A stretch of 64,000 bases of DNA from Cryomorphaceae bacterium 1068 (GTDB lineage: Bacteria; Bacteroidota; Bacteroidia; Flavobacteriales_D; Cryomorphaceae): NCBI GenBank assembly GCA_027214385.1, contig JAPVXR010000009.1, forward strand, positions 1 to 64,000, read 5' to 3'. The notes under the pieces were generated by a model. It was not told the origin of the DNA, ran no database searches, and worked only from the letters and a program-made list of their open reading frames with translations. Made by a program: the position numbers and the translations under genes. Positions 16,135 through 25,638 of the stretch are shown piece after piece (within the stretch, counting starts at the first letter, position 1; each line of letters starts with the position of its first letter).

Positions 16135-16689
16135 ATGGCACTTACCGAATCAAATATGATGGAGCTCGGCACAGTAGCTCCCGAATTTACTCTTCCCGAT
16201 ACCGTTTCAGGAAAAGAGCTTTCGCTGGATAGTCTTAAATCCGAGGTGGCTACTGTCGTGACGTTTATTTGCAACCACTGCCCCTATGTGCATCATATCA
16301 ATACCTCTTTAGTGGAGTTAGCCAAGCGCTATCAAACTGAGGGTGTTCGCTTTGTGGCCATTAGTAGCAACAATGTCTTGACACACCCGCAGGACGCTCC
16401 GCACTTAATGACCGAAGTAGCCAAACGCGAAGGCTACCCCTTCCCCTACCTGTATGACGAGTCGCAGGAAGTAGCAAAAGCTTTCCGCGCGGAGTGTACA
16501 CCCGACTTTTTCATCTTCGACGGAAGTCTGAAATGTGCCTATCGAGGCCGATTTGATGATACTCGTCCAAATATGGGACAAGCCACGGGAAAAGATATTG
16601 CAAATGCTCTTGATGCACTCATTGCCGGACAGGCACCTCCTACTGATCAATACCCGAGCATGGGCTGCGGAATAAAATGGAAAAACTAA
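16135..16689 (+). CDS. Thioredoxin-fold redoxin (AhpC/TSA-like)
   Basis: The product has 184 residues and no signal peptide. It has LGTVAPEFTLPDTVSGKELS at the start, VVTFICNHCPYVHHI with an active-site CxxC (CNHC) near residue 46, then FVAISSNNVLTHPQDAP and ECTPDFFIFDGSLKCAYRGR. This is the cytoplasmic 'thioredoxin family protein' type that is common in Bacteroidota and cyanobacteria, probably a thiol oxidoreductase or peroxiredoxin-like enzyme. The esterase gene starts 5 bp after its stop, so the two are co-transcribed. Confidence 0.85.
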   Translation: MALTESNMMELGTVAPEFTLPDTVSGKELSLDSLKSEVATVVTFICNHCPYVHHINTSLVELAKRYQTEGVRFVAISSNNVLTHPQDAPHLMTEVAKREGYPFPYLYDESQEVAKAFRAECTPDFFIFDGSLKCAYRGRFDDTRPNMGQATGKDIANALDALIAGQAPPTDQYPSMGCGIKWKN

Positions 16690-16693
16690 AAGG

Positions 16694-17458
16694 ATGAAAA
16701 TATCAAAATTACCTCACCTCATTGCTGCACTTCTGTTTCTGTGCTTAAGCGCTGAAGCGTTTTCTCAAACATCCCTGTTCAGCTATGAAGCGTACATCAG
16801 TGAGGATGGTGATACCTTGAAGTACCGCCGTTTAATTTCGGATTACGATGGAATCTCTCAATATCCGCTGGTCATCTTTTTACACGGGTCAGGAGAGCGC
16901 GGCAGCGACAACGAGGTCCAATTGAAATGGGGTGTTTCAAATTTCGCGAACGATGACATCATGAAAAGCCATCGCCCCATCGTTATTGCACCTCAGTGTC
17001 CGTCAGGAATGAGTTGGGACAATTCTAATGAAGAAGACTCAACCATGAAACCTGAGCCAAGCCTGCCGATGAAACTCCTGAGAGGATTAATTTCAGAAAC
17101 TCTGGAAAAATTGCCTGTAGATTCCAATCGGATTTACATTACAGGGCTTTCAATGGGAGGATATGGTACTTATGACGCCATGATGCGCTATCCTGAGGTA
17201 TTCGCCGCTGCTGTTCCGGTCTGTGGCGATGGCGACCTTTCAAAGGCCGCGGATATAGCCCATATTCCCATTTGGATTTTTCATGGGGCACGCGATGGTG
17301 TTGTCAACCCTGTACTTTCGCAAAAAATGGTTGATGCACTTACCAAAGCAGGTGCTCACCCTGGTTATACTCAATACCCGGAAACAGGCCATTTTGCGTG
17401 GGTAGCTGCTTACAGCGATGCTATGATGATGGAATGGTTGTTCAGTCAACACAAATAG
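16694..17458 (+). CDS. Exported carboxylesterase-like alpha/beta hydrolase
   Basis: The product has 254 residues. A signal peptide of about 24 residues ends in SAEAFS-Q. The fold is that of phospholipase/carboxylesterase or PHB-depolymerase-like peptidases: PLVIFLHGSGERG near residue 57, RPIVIAPQCPSGMSW, nucleophile elbow GLSMGGYGTYDAM near 153, Asp in FHGARDGVVNP and His in YPETGHFAW. It probably acts on ester bonds in the periplasm or outside. It is 5 bp downstream of the redoxin gene. Confidence 0.85.
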   Translation: MKISKLPHLIAALLFLCLSAEAFSQTSLFSYEAYISEDGDTLKYRRLISDYDGISQYPLVIFLHGSGERGSDNEVQLKWGVSNFANDDIMKSHRPIVIAPQCPSGMSWDNSNEEDSTMKPEPSLPMKLLRGLISETLEKLPVDSNRIYITGLSMGGYGTYDAMMRYPEVFAAAVPVCGDGDLSKAADIAHIPIWIFHGARDGVVNPVLSQKMVDALTKAGAHPGYTQYPETGHFAWVAAYSDAMMMEWLFSQHK

Positions 17459-17512
17459 ATATTATGATTGGCACCCTTCATAATTGAGCGTCTGATGAAA
17501 GCATTCCTTACT

Positions 17513-17520
17513 TATATTTG
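17513..17520 (+). promoter_or_regulatory. Putative -7 promoter box (TATATTTG)
   Basis: TATATTTG fits the Bacteroidota -7 consensus TAnnTTTG and lies 20 bp before the ATG at 17541. I see no well-spaced -33 TTTG box. Confidence 0.4.
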
Positions 17521-17540
17521 AAAACACAAAACCTGACTAA

Positions 17541-17954
17541 ATGAAACGCCCTATTCTACTTTTCGGACTGCTAATCATACTTGGCTTAACCTCTTGCAAC
17601 AATCCATATAGCTATCTTGGTAAATCATATCCTCCTACCCTTAACCCTGAAATGTTTTTCCGCGAACAAGATGTGAATAGGGAATACGAGATCATGGGAA
17701 AACTTCAAGCTGAGATGCCTTCTACTATGAACATGGAAAAAGTTCAAAGAAAATTGATGAATGAAGCTGCCCAAAAAGGAGCTGATGCTGTTTTGATTGA
17801 GAATTTTGACCTTGTCACAGGCGGCTTCAGGTCTGCGGGAGTTGGGGGTGGAAAATCAGGCAAAAAAGGAGGGTCTGTAGGTGTTTCCACTTCGAGTACA
17901 GAGGTAAAAAAAGACGTGAAAATCGAGGCCACGTTAATCAAGTACAAGAACTAG
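17541..17954 (+). CDS. Small lipoprotein with glycine-rich segment
   Basis: The product has 137 residues. MKRPILLFGLLIILGLTSC is a lipoprotein signal with Cys at residue 19. The mature domain (YEIMGKLQAEMPSTMNMEKV, then KGADAVLIENFDL) looks like the small beta-alpha fold of YdgH/BhsA- or DUF4156-like lipoproteins, where 'AxxKGADAV' is common. A glycine/serine/lysine-rich stretch, GGGKSGKKGGSVGVS, interrupts the C-terminal strand pair. Function unknown. It is followed by a bidirectional terminator shared with the fasciclin gene. Confidence 0.65.
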   Translation: MKRPILLFGLLIILGLTSCNNPYSYLGKSYPPTLNPEMFFREQDVNREYEIMGKLQAEMPSTMNMEKVQRKLMNEAAQKGADAVLIENFDLVTGGFRSAGVGGGKSGKKGGSVGVSTSSTEVKKDVKIEATLIKYKN

Positions 17955-18037
17955 ACATAAGTTGAGCAAGCATTCCTGTTGCCTGAAAGGATGGTTGAAA
18001 AGCACAGAGACTGTATTCTGCTAATTTTAAATTGCAT

Positions 18038-18066
18038 AAAAAACCCTGCTTTCGGCAGGGTTTTTT
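18038..18066. terminator. Bidirectional rho-independent terminator
   Basis: AAAAAACCCTGC, loop TTTCG, GCAGGGTTTTTT. A-run and T-run flank the stem symmetrically between two convergent genes, so it can end both. Confidence 0.85.
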
Positions 18067-18085
18067 ATTAGCATGAAAGTTCTGT

Positions 18086-18604
18086 TTACTTCTTTTTCTC
18101 TTTGGGCATCAATACGGTGTCGATTACATGGATCACCCCGTTGCTTCCATTGAGATCCGTAGCCGTAACGGTAGCTTTGTTTCCCGTAGCGTCCACAATC
18201 ACAACCTTCCCGTCTTCCAGCATTATAGTCAAAGTTTCTCCTTGTACAGTTGTCAAAACTGCTTTGTCTTTTCCTTCTTTAATCGCTGCCATGACTGCGG
18301 CTGCATCGATTTTCCCCGCTATTACATGGTACTTCAAAAGTGCACGTAATTTGTTCTTGTTTTCTTCTTCGAGCAACTTGCTCAAAACACCCTTAGGTAG
18401 TTTGGAGAAAGCATCATTTGTAGGAGCGAATACGGTGAATGGTCCTTTGTCTTCTAGAGTTGTGGCCAGGTCAGCAGCCACTATCGCCCTTACCAATATG
18501 GTGTGGTTTCCTGAATTTTTGGCTATTTCCACCAGATTATTGTCTTGAGCGGATACCAATCCCATGATGAGCATTAAGGCACTGAGTAAGAATACTTTTT
18601 TCAT
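18086..18604 (-). CDS. Exported fasciclin-domain protein
   Basis: The product has 172 residues. The signal peptide MKKVFLLSALMLIMGLVSAQ is followed by a single FAS1 domain. The H1 motif GPFTVFAPTNDAFSKLP is near residue 58 and the H2-like end NGVIHVIDTVLMP near 157. FAS1 domains mediate adhesion to surfaces or other proteins, and in bacteria single-domain secreted forms are common. The protein ends in a Lys/Glu tail. The gene converges on the small lipoprotein gene and shares its terminator. An open frame on the opposite strand is a shadow. Confidence 0.92.
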   Translation of the reverse strand: MKKVFLLSALMLIMGLVSAQDNNLVEIAKNSGNHTILVRAIVAADLATTLEDKGPFTVFAPTNDAFSKLPKGVLSKLLEEENKNKLRALLKYHVIAGKIDAAAVMAAIKEGKDKAVLTTVQGETLTIMLEDGKVVIVDATGNKATVTATDLNGSNGVIHVIDTVLMPKEKKK

Positions 18605-18823
18605 GATTGTTTTTTTGTATTGATTTGAATTAGAACACCAAGATAAAAAGGATGTTCAGATAATTGGTCTTTTCTCTAGAGCCGTGTACTGTGAGAACAC
18701 CCATACGAATTTTTATGATAGATCTCAAATACAGAGACTCGAATCATTACTAAATTCTTACATTTAGCAATGTTTTGGCTACACGAGCAAGGGTATTCAA
18801 GACAGCTAACCAATTATAAAACC

Positions 18824-21800
18824 ATGAAGAACTTACTTACCCCCAGAGTATGGGCCACTCTTGGCCTAATCGTTTCGGTGTTTTCATTTTCAACCCTTTT
18901 TGCTCAAGCAGCATGCGAAGTATCTCTAAACCACGAAGAAGGGTATACCTCCACCATCTCATCCGTTGTAGATAATGGTGATGATTCGTTTACCATCACC
19001 TTGACGGTGGCAAACGATGGGTGCATCGGATGCAAGTCTATCAATCGATATTCGATACAAGCCGAGCCCGGAACATATTCAGACATCACAGTGGAAGCCC
19101 TTGACGGGGACTTCTCTTTCTTTAGCTTGGACCTGGGTCCCAATATTCGGTGTTTTCAATTGGATGGTTTTGGCTTGGTAGGCATAAACGGACTTGGAAA
19201 CGGAAATGAAGGAAGCTTTTCAGTCACCTATACACTTTCCGGTGGTCTTCAAGATCAAGTGGTTCAACCCAGAGCTCCTTTTTCTCCAATGCCCCTGCTA
19301 TTTACAGCAGATGATTTTCAATCGGTTTTGGATTGCAATACACCCGAAGATCCTATTGTTCCTTACTATCCACCTCTTGAAGGAGGAAAGTCATTTGACA
19401 TAATCGGTTCAGAACTCACATCCCTGTACAATACGTTCATAGCCACGGGGACATACATCTCTGATGATATCTTTCAAATAGTCGACTCCAATGTGATCAT
19501 CTCTATCCAAACTCAACCGGGTATGTACTTAGATGCATTGGAAATCCTCACTACTGAAGAATATGGATTGATGAATAACATCGGAAGCCAAGCCAACAAT
19601 GTACTTAGTGGCTTGTATCCTATTTCAAATTTGTTGCTTCTCAACGAACTTCCTGACCTGCTCATCTCTGCCAGTCCGATTTACGCTCCATTGAATAATG
19701 CGGGCTTAATTACCAGTCAAGGAGATTCGGCGATGCGAAGTTTCCGTGCACGAGATGTCTTTGGTCTCGATGGCGACGGATTCAAAGTAGGTGTCCTGTC
19801 AGATAGTTACAATACAATTCTGGATGATCCTGCTTCAGACGATGTGGAAAGAGGTGACTTACCCGGTACATTAAATCCCGATTACCCTCAACCTGTAGAA
19901 GTGCTGGCTGATTATCCACTAGGTATACGAAGCGACGAGGGAAGGGCGATGCTTCAGATCATTCACGATGTGGCTCCCGGAGCTAGCCTCGCTTTCCGAA
20001 CGGGGTTTATTGGTCCCGTAGATTTTGCCGCAGGAATCTTGGCTTTAGATGACGCCGGCTGTGACGTCATCGTTGATGACATTACCTATATCAGCGAGCC
20101 CTTCTTTAGAGATGGCATTATATCTCAAGCTGTTGATGAAGTAAATGCATCAGGTACTGCATATTTCTCGGCTGCCGGAAACTTCGGCACAAAATCTTGG
20201 GAAGGAACCTTCAGCCCAACGGATGCTCCAGCAGATTTTGAGGGAGCTGAAGCACACAACTTTGCCGGTGATTCAGAAGGAAACGACATCTACCAAAACA
20301 TTACTGTGGACAGCGGCGACTATACCCTGGTGCTTCAATGGGATGACGGTACACCCGAATACGACAATACAGCCTCTGACTTTGATATCTATCTGGTAAA
20401 CGATGAAGGGGAAATTCTTTTTGGTTTCAACCGAGTAAACACCGGAGGTAATCCTGTTGAGGTACTCCCTTTCACGGTCCAAGCAGACAATACCTCGGCC
20501 AACTTTTTGATCGTACGCGAATCGGGAACAGCTCCGGCTTTCCTCAAGTACATCGTGTACAGGGGGGATGTTCAGATCAATGAATACGCCACTCCAAATG
20601 CCTCAACGATCGTAGGTCAGCCCAATGCAGCGGGAGCCATATCCGTAGGTGCGGTAAACTATTTGAACACTCCCGAGTATGGAGGCAGTCCTGATATAGA
20701 GCTTTTCTCATCATGGGGAGGGACTCTCGTAAATGGTGAAGATAGATTGAAGCCCGACTTTGCAGGGCCCAATAGAGTAAACACTTCAGTGGACTTGGGT
20801 AGTGGCTCATTTCAAGATGGTGATATTTTCTTCAACTTTGTCGGTACTTCAGCAGCAGCACCACATGCAGCAGCCTTGGCAGCTCTAGTCCTTGAAGCAC
20901 AGCAGAAGTTTTACGACACTTCTTTACTACCCGAGGAGGTTAAAAACATTTTACAGCTCTCAGCTATTGACATGGGAACTCCGGGCTATGACAGAGCATC
21001 AGGTGCAGGATTTATCTTAGCTGATTCGGCCTTGAGCCAATTGGCAAATCCCGCCCCTTTTCTTACCGGGCTTTCTTACGATACCACATTGGTGCCGGGT
21101 GTAGATACTTTAGAGGCCATTATAACAGGTGAGTACTTGAAAAGTGGAGCCGTGCTCTACCTAAATGGAAGTCCTGTAGATGCTGAACTCAGCCTCATGG
21201 GAAGTACTGAAGTCACTGTAACCATCCCTCCTACTGATACTCCATTTCCTCTTGTACAAGTTTTCAATCAGCCAAAAGAAGGAACGAATGGGCAAGATGG
21301 TGGATTATCCAATCCTATTTCCTTCGTCACAAAGGAGACCATTTTAGTGAATATCAACGACACCCTTAAGCCTTTTGGAGCAAGCTTTCCCGAATTTACT
21401 GCCGACTATAGTTTGGTAACGACCGATGGCATCAATCTGCCTCTAGACTCTACTGACCTGACAGAAGCAGAAATAGCTAGAATTCTATCCATTGAGCTTA
21501 CCACCATTGCTAATACCCTAAGCAATGCGGGTATATGGGGAATTGAGCCAAGTGCTAATGATCCACTTAATCCTGAAAGTGATGCAGTGGCAATTGACAC
21601 TTTGGATGTTTCACTTCTGGAGCGTTATGATTTTGTCTTTTCCAATGGGATTTTGACAATTGACCCGATTGACCTGATCATCACACCGCGCGACACCACA
21701 TACATTTACAATGACTCTATCATAAACCTTTCTTTCGATTACGATTTCAATGCAGATCCTGAGTCGGGCCTAATCATTAGCGATGAGGATAGTTTGGTGA

Positions 21801-23527
21801 TTGTATCGGCCATTCAACAGCTGCATACAGCTACCATTCCTGAAAGATCAGCCATTGTGCGAGGAACTGCCTTGGTAAATGAATTTGGAGAGCCGCTCCT
21901 CAATGCAGCTTTGTTGACCAACCATGGTTTCTTCGTAACTACAAAAGTTAGACAGTCACGAGGAACTGCCTTGGTAAATGGTGAATTGATCGATCCCGAA
22001 ATATTCTTCGAAGCCGTAGCTGTACAATCCGGCACTGAGGCTACAGCCAGAAGGTCTCGAGGTACAGCACTGGTAAATACCTTTAGGTTGGTTCGAGGAA
22101 CAGCATTGGTGAATACGGTTGACTCAACGGGAGCTGTAGTTGACAGCACCCTGCTTTCTGATCCAAGCTCGCTTACGAATTCAAGCGGATTCCTGAGCCC
22201 TTCTTTCATAACTGAAAACAGTAACTCTGAAACGATCACTATTATGGGAGACAGTGATATTTCTATTCTTTCAGGAGATTCAACCGGAACAGTAGAAACA
22301 ATTCCGATTAACCTTGTTACGGGAACAACAGTTGGCACACACTTTTCTCTGCCGGGGGCATTTCTCACCAATAATTTCAACGTGCAATATGGTGTGGGTC
22401 TGGTAACGATCCTACCTGACACTTTGGAAATCACGATAGACGAAGAAGGACTAAGTCAGGTTTATGACGGCAACCCGAAGTCGATTGATGTCACCATTAT
22501 GCCAGACACGATTCCTATTGAAATAACTTACAATGGTGAAACCGATCTACCTATTAATGCAGGCAGTTATGAGGTTTCCATAAACGTTTTGGACACAAAT
22601 TATGTGGGTTCGGTGATCACGACCACTTTGGATATAGAACAAGTCTCAGCCACTGTTTCTACAGGCATTTATGTCATTGACCAAGGAGACCCTTTACCCG
22701 CTTTTACTGCAGAATTTGATGGATTTGTGAATGACGAAGACGAGTCAGTGGTGACTTCTTTGTCATTCGATGTGGTTGACTACATCGGCTTGGCCGGAGA
22801 GTATGAGGTCATCCCGATGGCAGAAGCAGTGAACTACTCCTTCGAATCAGTGAGCGGAACGCTATTTGTCAATCCTGCCGGGCCAGGCACGAATGTCATT
22901 CAGATAAAATTCCTTTGCTATGAATTGCTCGAAGAGCCACTTGAAGGTGGTTATAATCTCATCGCCACCTTTGGATACCGAAACTTGAATGATTCACCAA
23001 TTTTGATTCCTGCAGGTACAAACAATCAGCTCTTGGGTGAGAACTTTGATGATAGCAACCTACCTGAAGTATTCCAACCGGGAACAAATCTCTTTACCGT
23101 GCCATTTGAGGCTAGTTTAAATACTACGGAAACACCGCTCACTTGGGCGTTGACATCCAATAGACCTGAAGGAGTCGAACTTCGTTTTGCCAGCGTGACC
23201 AACATTCCTTGCGATGATGACGCGAAGTCAAACTCAAACAATGGAATGAGTGTTAAAGATGATTTCGAGGATTCAAAAGCCGCCAGCTTATTCCCCAACC
23301 CGTCAGCCGGAAAAGTGATGATCAGCTTGGATGCAAATTATGCGGGAATAGAATCAGTGGAAATTTACGATCTTATAGGCAGAAAACACTCCTTCGATGT
23401 TACAGCCACATCAGTTCACTTCATGGAGCTAAATCTCGATGGTTTTGCCGAGGGAATCTACATTGTAAGAATAAAGAAGACGGATGGGTCTTTTGAATCA
23501 CTTAATTTATTGATCAAACAGCAGTAG
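18824..23527 (+). CDS. Large T9SS-secreted subtilase-like protein with MBG domain
   Basis: The product has 1567 residues. Signal peptide to about 29; N-terminal region with six Cys to about 150; subtilase (S8) domain at about 315-710; MBG/YDG-type beta domains at about 1205-1340; T9SS type A sorting domain in the last 75 residues (SLFPNPSAGKVMI, EGIYIVRIKK). In the protease domain Ser676 sits in GTSAAAPH, Asn453 in AAGN and Asp327 in VGVLSDSYN. The site that holds the catalytic His in S8 enzymes reads DEGRAMLQIIHDVAPGA, with Glu372 in place of His. A PPC-like jelly roll (GDYTLVLQWDDG) is inserted near 500. ATG 18824 gives a clean signal; 18770 would add 18 residues. Confidence 0.88.
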   Translation: MKNLLTPRVWATLGLIVSVFSFSTLFAQAACEVSLNHEEGYTSTISSVVDNGDDSFTITLTVANDGCIGCKSINRYSIQAEPGTYSDITVEALDGDFSFFSLDLGPNIRCFQLDGFGLVGINGLGNGNEGSFSVTYTLSGGLQDQVVQPRAPFSPMPLLFTADDFQSVLDCNTPEDPIVPYYPPLEGGKSFDIIGSELTSLYNTFIATGTYISDDIFQIVDSNVIISIQTQPGMYLDALEILTTEEYGLMNNIGSQANNVLSGLYPISNLLLLNELPDLLISASPIYAPLNNAGLITSQGDSAMRSFRARDVFGLDGDGFKVGVLSDSYNTILDDPASDDVERGDLPGTLNPDYPQPVEVLADYPLGIRSDEGRAMLQIIHDVAPGASLAFRTGFIGPVDFAAGILALDDAGCDVIVDDITYISEPFFRDGIISQAVDEVNASGTAYFSAAGNFGTKSWEGTFSPTDAPADFEGAEAHNFAGDSEGNDIYQNITVDSGDYTLVLQWDDGTPEYDNTASDFDIYLVNDEGEILFGFNRVNTGGNPVEVLPFTVQADNTSANFLIVRESGTAPAFLKYIVYRGDVQINEYATPNASTIVGQPNAAGAISVGAVNYLNTPEYGGSPDIELFSSWGGTLVNGEDRLKPDFAGPNRVNTSVDLGSGSFQDGDIFFNFVGTSAAAPHAAALAALVLEAQQKFYDTSLLPEEVKNILQLSAIDMGTPGYDRASGAGFILADSALSQLANPAPFLTGLSYDTTLVPGVDTLEAIITGEYLKSGAVLYLNGSPVDAELSLMGSTEVTVTIPPTDTPFPLVQVFNQPKEGTNGQDGGLSNPISFVTKETILVNINDTLKPFGASFPEFTADYSLVTTDGINLPLDSTDLTEAEIARILSIELTTIANTLSNAGIWGIEPSANDPLNPESDAVAIDTLDVSLLERYDFVFSNGILTIDPIDLIITPRDTTYIYNDSIINLSFDYDFNADPESGLIISDEDSLVIVSAIQQLHTATIPERSAIVRGTALVNEFGEPLLNAALLTNHGFFVTTKVRQSRGTALVNGELIDPEIFFEAVAVQSGTEATARRSRGTALVNTFRLVRGTALVNTVDSTGAVVDSTLLSDPSSLTNSSGFLSPSFITENSNSETITIMGDSDISILSGDSTGTVETIPINLVTGTTVGTHFSLPGAFLTNNFNVQYGVGLVTILPDTLEITIDEEGLSQVYDGNPKSIDVTIMPDTIPIEITYNGETDLPINAGSYEVSINVLDTNYVGSVITTTLDIEQVSATVSTGIYVIDQGDPLPAFTAEFDGFVNDEDESVVTSLSFDVVDYIGLAGEYEVIPMAEAVNYSFESVSGTLFVNPAGPGTNVIQIKFLCYELLEEPLEGGYNLIATFGYRNLNDSPILIPAGTNNQLLGENFDDSNLPEVFQPGTNLFTVPFEASLNTTETPLTWALTSNRPEGVELRFASVTNIPCDDDAKSNSNNGMSVKDDFEDSKAASLFPNPSAGKVMISLDANYAGIESVEIYDLIGRKHSFDVTATSVHFMELNLDGFAEGIYIVRIKKTDGSFESLNLLIKQQ
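21860..22114 (+). repeat. Four RGTALVN heptapeptide repeats inside the subtilase-like protein
   Basis: The peptide RGTALVN occurs at protein residues 1013, 1046, 1079 and 1091 (bases 21860, 21959, 22058, 22094). The steps are 33, 33 and 12 residues. The first two coding copies are identical in DNA (CGAGGAACTGCC...), while the others differ at synonymous positions, so the peptide rather than the DNA seems conserved. Confidence 0.9.
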
Positions 23528-23628
23528 AAAATGTATTATTGTGGACGTTTGCTGTGTAGTATGTCAAGTCAACCCATGTTAATGGAAATTGAAATAGCAG
23601 CAAGTACTTCGTGAAAGCATAGAATTAA

Positions 23629-25578
23629 ATGAGAAGGGCGTTTTTACTAATTATTGGTTGTTTCCTTGTGCTGTATGGCTTTAGCCAGAGCAGTGAGATT
23701 GACAGCTTAAATCAAGTTCTTAGCACGCCTCAACCTGATAGCTCGAGAGTACAGAGTTTAGTAGAATTAAGTGGAAACTACGCACGGACAAATCCCGAAA
23801 AGGCAAAAGAGTTGGCCTTAAAAGCTATAAAGCTTGCTAAAGAGATAGACTACAAACCCGGATTGGCGCAAGCCCACAAAGCTGCGGGAATGAGCTACTA
23901 TTTCCAGAACAATTGGATTGATGCCTTAATTCAGTGGGAACTAGCACTCGAAGTGTTCGATTCAATTGGAGATTTGAGCGGAGTTTCAAACATGCTCAAT
24001 AATCTGGGAGCTGTGAACTTTAATGGTGGAGATGACGAGCAAGCCCTTAAATATTACCTGGAGTCTTTAAAAGTAGCTGAAAAATCCAACGACAGCCTGC
24101 GAACGGTAACGGCCTTGATTAATATCGGTACGGTTTACCTCAATAAACCATCTACATACGACTTAGCTTTTGAATATTATCAGCGGGCTTATCCTTTGAG
24201 TGTGAAGCTCGGCGACTTGGATGCAATTGGAACGTGTGCCGTGAACATGGGTGAACTTTTTAAAGGAAGAGGCAACGAAGCAGGATTGGACTCCGCCCTT
24301 CACTATTTTGAAATAGCACTCGAAACGTATCAGGAATCAGCTACCGGAAATGTAGCGTTTGCCTTGAAAAATATAGGTGCTGTTTATGCTTTGCGGGGAG
24401 AATTTGAAAAGGCAATTGAGTATCAAACCAATGCATTCAATCTTGCCAAATCGGGTGACGGCCGACTTGAAATGGCCCAGTCTCTGCTGAGTTTGGCAAA
24501 TACCTATAAACTTAAAGGTGATTTACAAAATGCTATTTCCGCCTACAGCGATGCCTACGAACTAGCCAAGGATATAGGCTCTCTTTATGAAGTGGAGACC
24601 GCATTTGCAGGTTTGGCTGAGTCTTATTCGGGTATTAAAAATTACGAGCAGGCATACCAATATCAGACTCTGGCAAAGAACTACAAGGACACCCTATATA
24701 ATTCGGAGATCGATAAAAAGCTCCAAGCGCAAACTCTGGCTTACGAGATAGAAAAGAAGCAAGGTGAGATTTCTCTCTTGCAAAAAGACCAAGAACTTAA
24801 AGAAGCTGAGCTCGACCGTCAAAAGACGATTCGAAATGGTACTGCCCTATTGGGGCTTTTACTTTTAATTTTAGCAGGTGGATTTTTCAATAGATACCGC
24901 TATACGCATAAGACAAATAAAATCATCGAGAAGGAGAAAGAGCGGTCGGATGAATTGCTGCTCAATATTCTTCCTCATGAGACAGCTGAAGAGTTGAAGA
25001 AAAACGGAAAAGCCACACCGAAGTACTACGAAAACGTATCCGTTCTTTTTACGGATTTTCAAGGGTTCACAAAAATCGCGGAAGAGTTATCACCGCAGGA
25101 CTTAGTGGAAGAGCTAAATGAATGTTTCAGCGCCTTTGACATGATTATAAACAAGTATAAACTTGAGAAGATCAAGACCATTGGTGACTCATACATGTGT
25201 GCAGGTGGAATTCCTACAAAGCTGCCCAATAGCTCTCTGGAAATGGTAAAAGCTGCTCTGGAAATCAGAGATTATATGGCTGCCCATCACAAGGAGCGTA
25301 TCAAAGGAGGTCACAAAACATGGGATTTGAGAATTGGCGTTCATACAGGTGCTGTTGTATCAGGAGTAGTTGGCAAAAACAAATTCGCCTATGACATATG
25401 GGGAGATACGGTCAATACAGCCAGCCGAATGGAGACAAGCGGAGTAATTGGGCAAGTCAATATTTCAGGAACTACCTACGAACAAGTCAAAGACTTTTTT
25501 AATTGTACACACCGCGGAAAAGTTCAAGCCAAAAATAAGGGTGAAGTTGACATGTACCTGGTGGAGGGGTATAAGTAG
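23629..25578 (+). CDS. TPR-containing class III adenylate cyclase
   Basis: The product has 649 residues. Signal peptide (1-19), then about seven tetratricopeptide repeats in the periplasm (for example MLNNLGAVNFNGGDDEQALK), a coiled coil near 365-400 (KKQGEISLLQKDQELKEAEL), one membrane helix at about 405-425, and a cytoplasmic cyclase homology domain at about 465-645. The metal-binding residues are Asp476 (FTDFQGFT) and Asp520 (IGDSYM). The Lys of EKIKTIGD and the Asp of YDIWGDTVN are the pair that selects ATP in adenylate cyclases. It probably turns an extracytoplasmic protein-binding signal into cAMP. It follows the secreted protease by about 100 bp. Confidence 0.9.
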   Translation: MRRAFLLIIGCFLVLYGFSQSSEIDSLNQVLSTPQPDSSRVQSLVELSGNYARTNPEKAKELALKAIKLAKEIDYKPGLAQAHKAAGMSYYFQNNWIDALIQWELALEVFDSIGDLSGVSNMLNNLGAVNFNGGDDEQALKYYLESLKVAEKSNDSLRTVTALINIGTVYLNKPSTYDLAFEYYQRAYPLSVKLGDLDAIGTCAVNMGELFKGRGNEAGLDSALHYFEIALETYQESATGNVAFALKNIGAVYALRGEFEKAIEYQTNAFNLAKSGDGRLEMAQSLLSLANTYKLKGDLQNAISAYSDAYELAKDIGSLYEVETAFAGLAESYSGIKNYEQAYQYQTLAKNYKDTLYNSEIDKKLQAQTLAYEIEKKQGEISLLQKDQELKEAELDRQKTIRNGTALLGLLLLILAGGFFNRYRYTHKTNKIIEKEKERSDELLLNILPHETAEELKKNGKATPKYYENVSVLFTDFQGFTKIAEELSPQDLVEELNECFSAFDMIINKYKLEKIKTIGDSYMCAGGIPTKLPNSSLEMVKAALEIRDYMAAHHKERIKGGHKTWDLRIGVHTGAVVSGVVGKNKFAYDIWGDTVNTASRMETSGVIGQVNISGTTYEQVKDFFNCTHRGKVQAKNKGEVDMYLVEGYK

Positions 25579-25638
25579 GTTTTAACCCATTCAAGACCAT
25601 GTCTCCTTCCCTATTAACAAATTTTCCCTGAAAGATTT

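Noticed and set aside
18102-18548. 148-residue frame opposite the fasciclin gene
   Set aside because: The minus-strand frame has clear FAS1 motifs and a signal peptide; the opposite one is a shadow of it.
21814-22434. 206-residue minus-strand frame inside the subtilase-like gene
   Set aside because: It contains the reversed RGTALVN repeats and has no motif of its own; the + strand gene is continuous.
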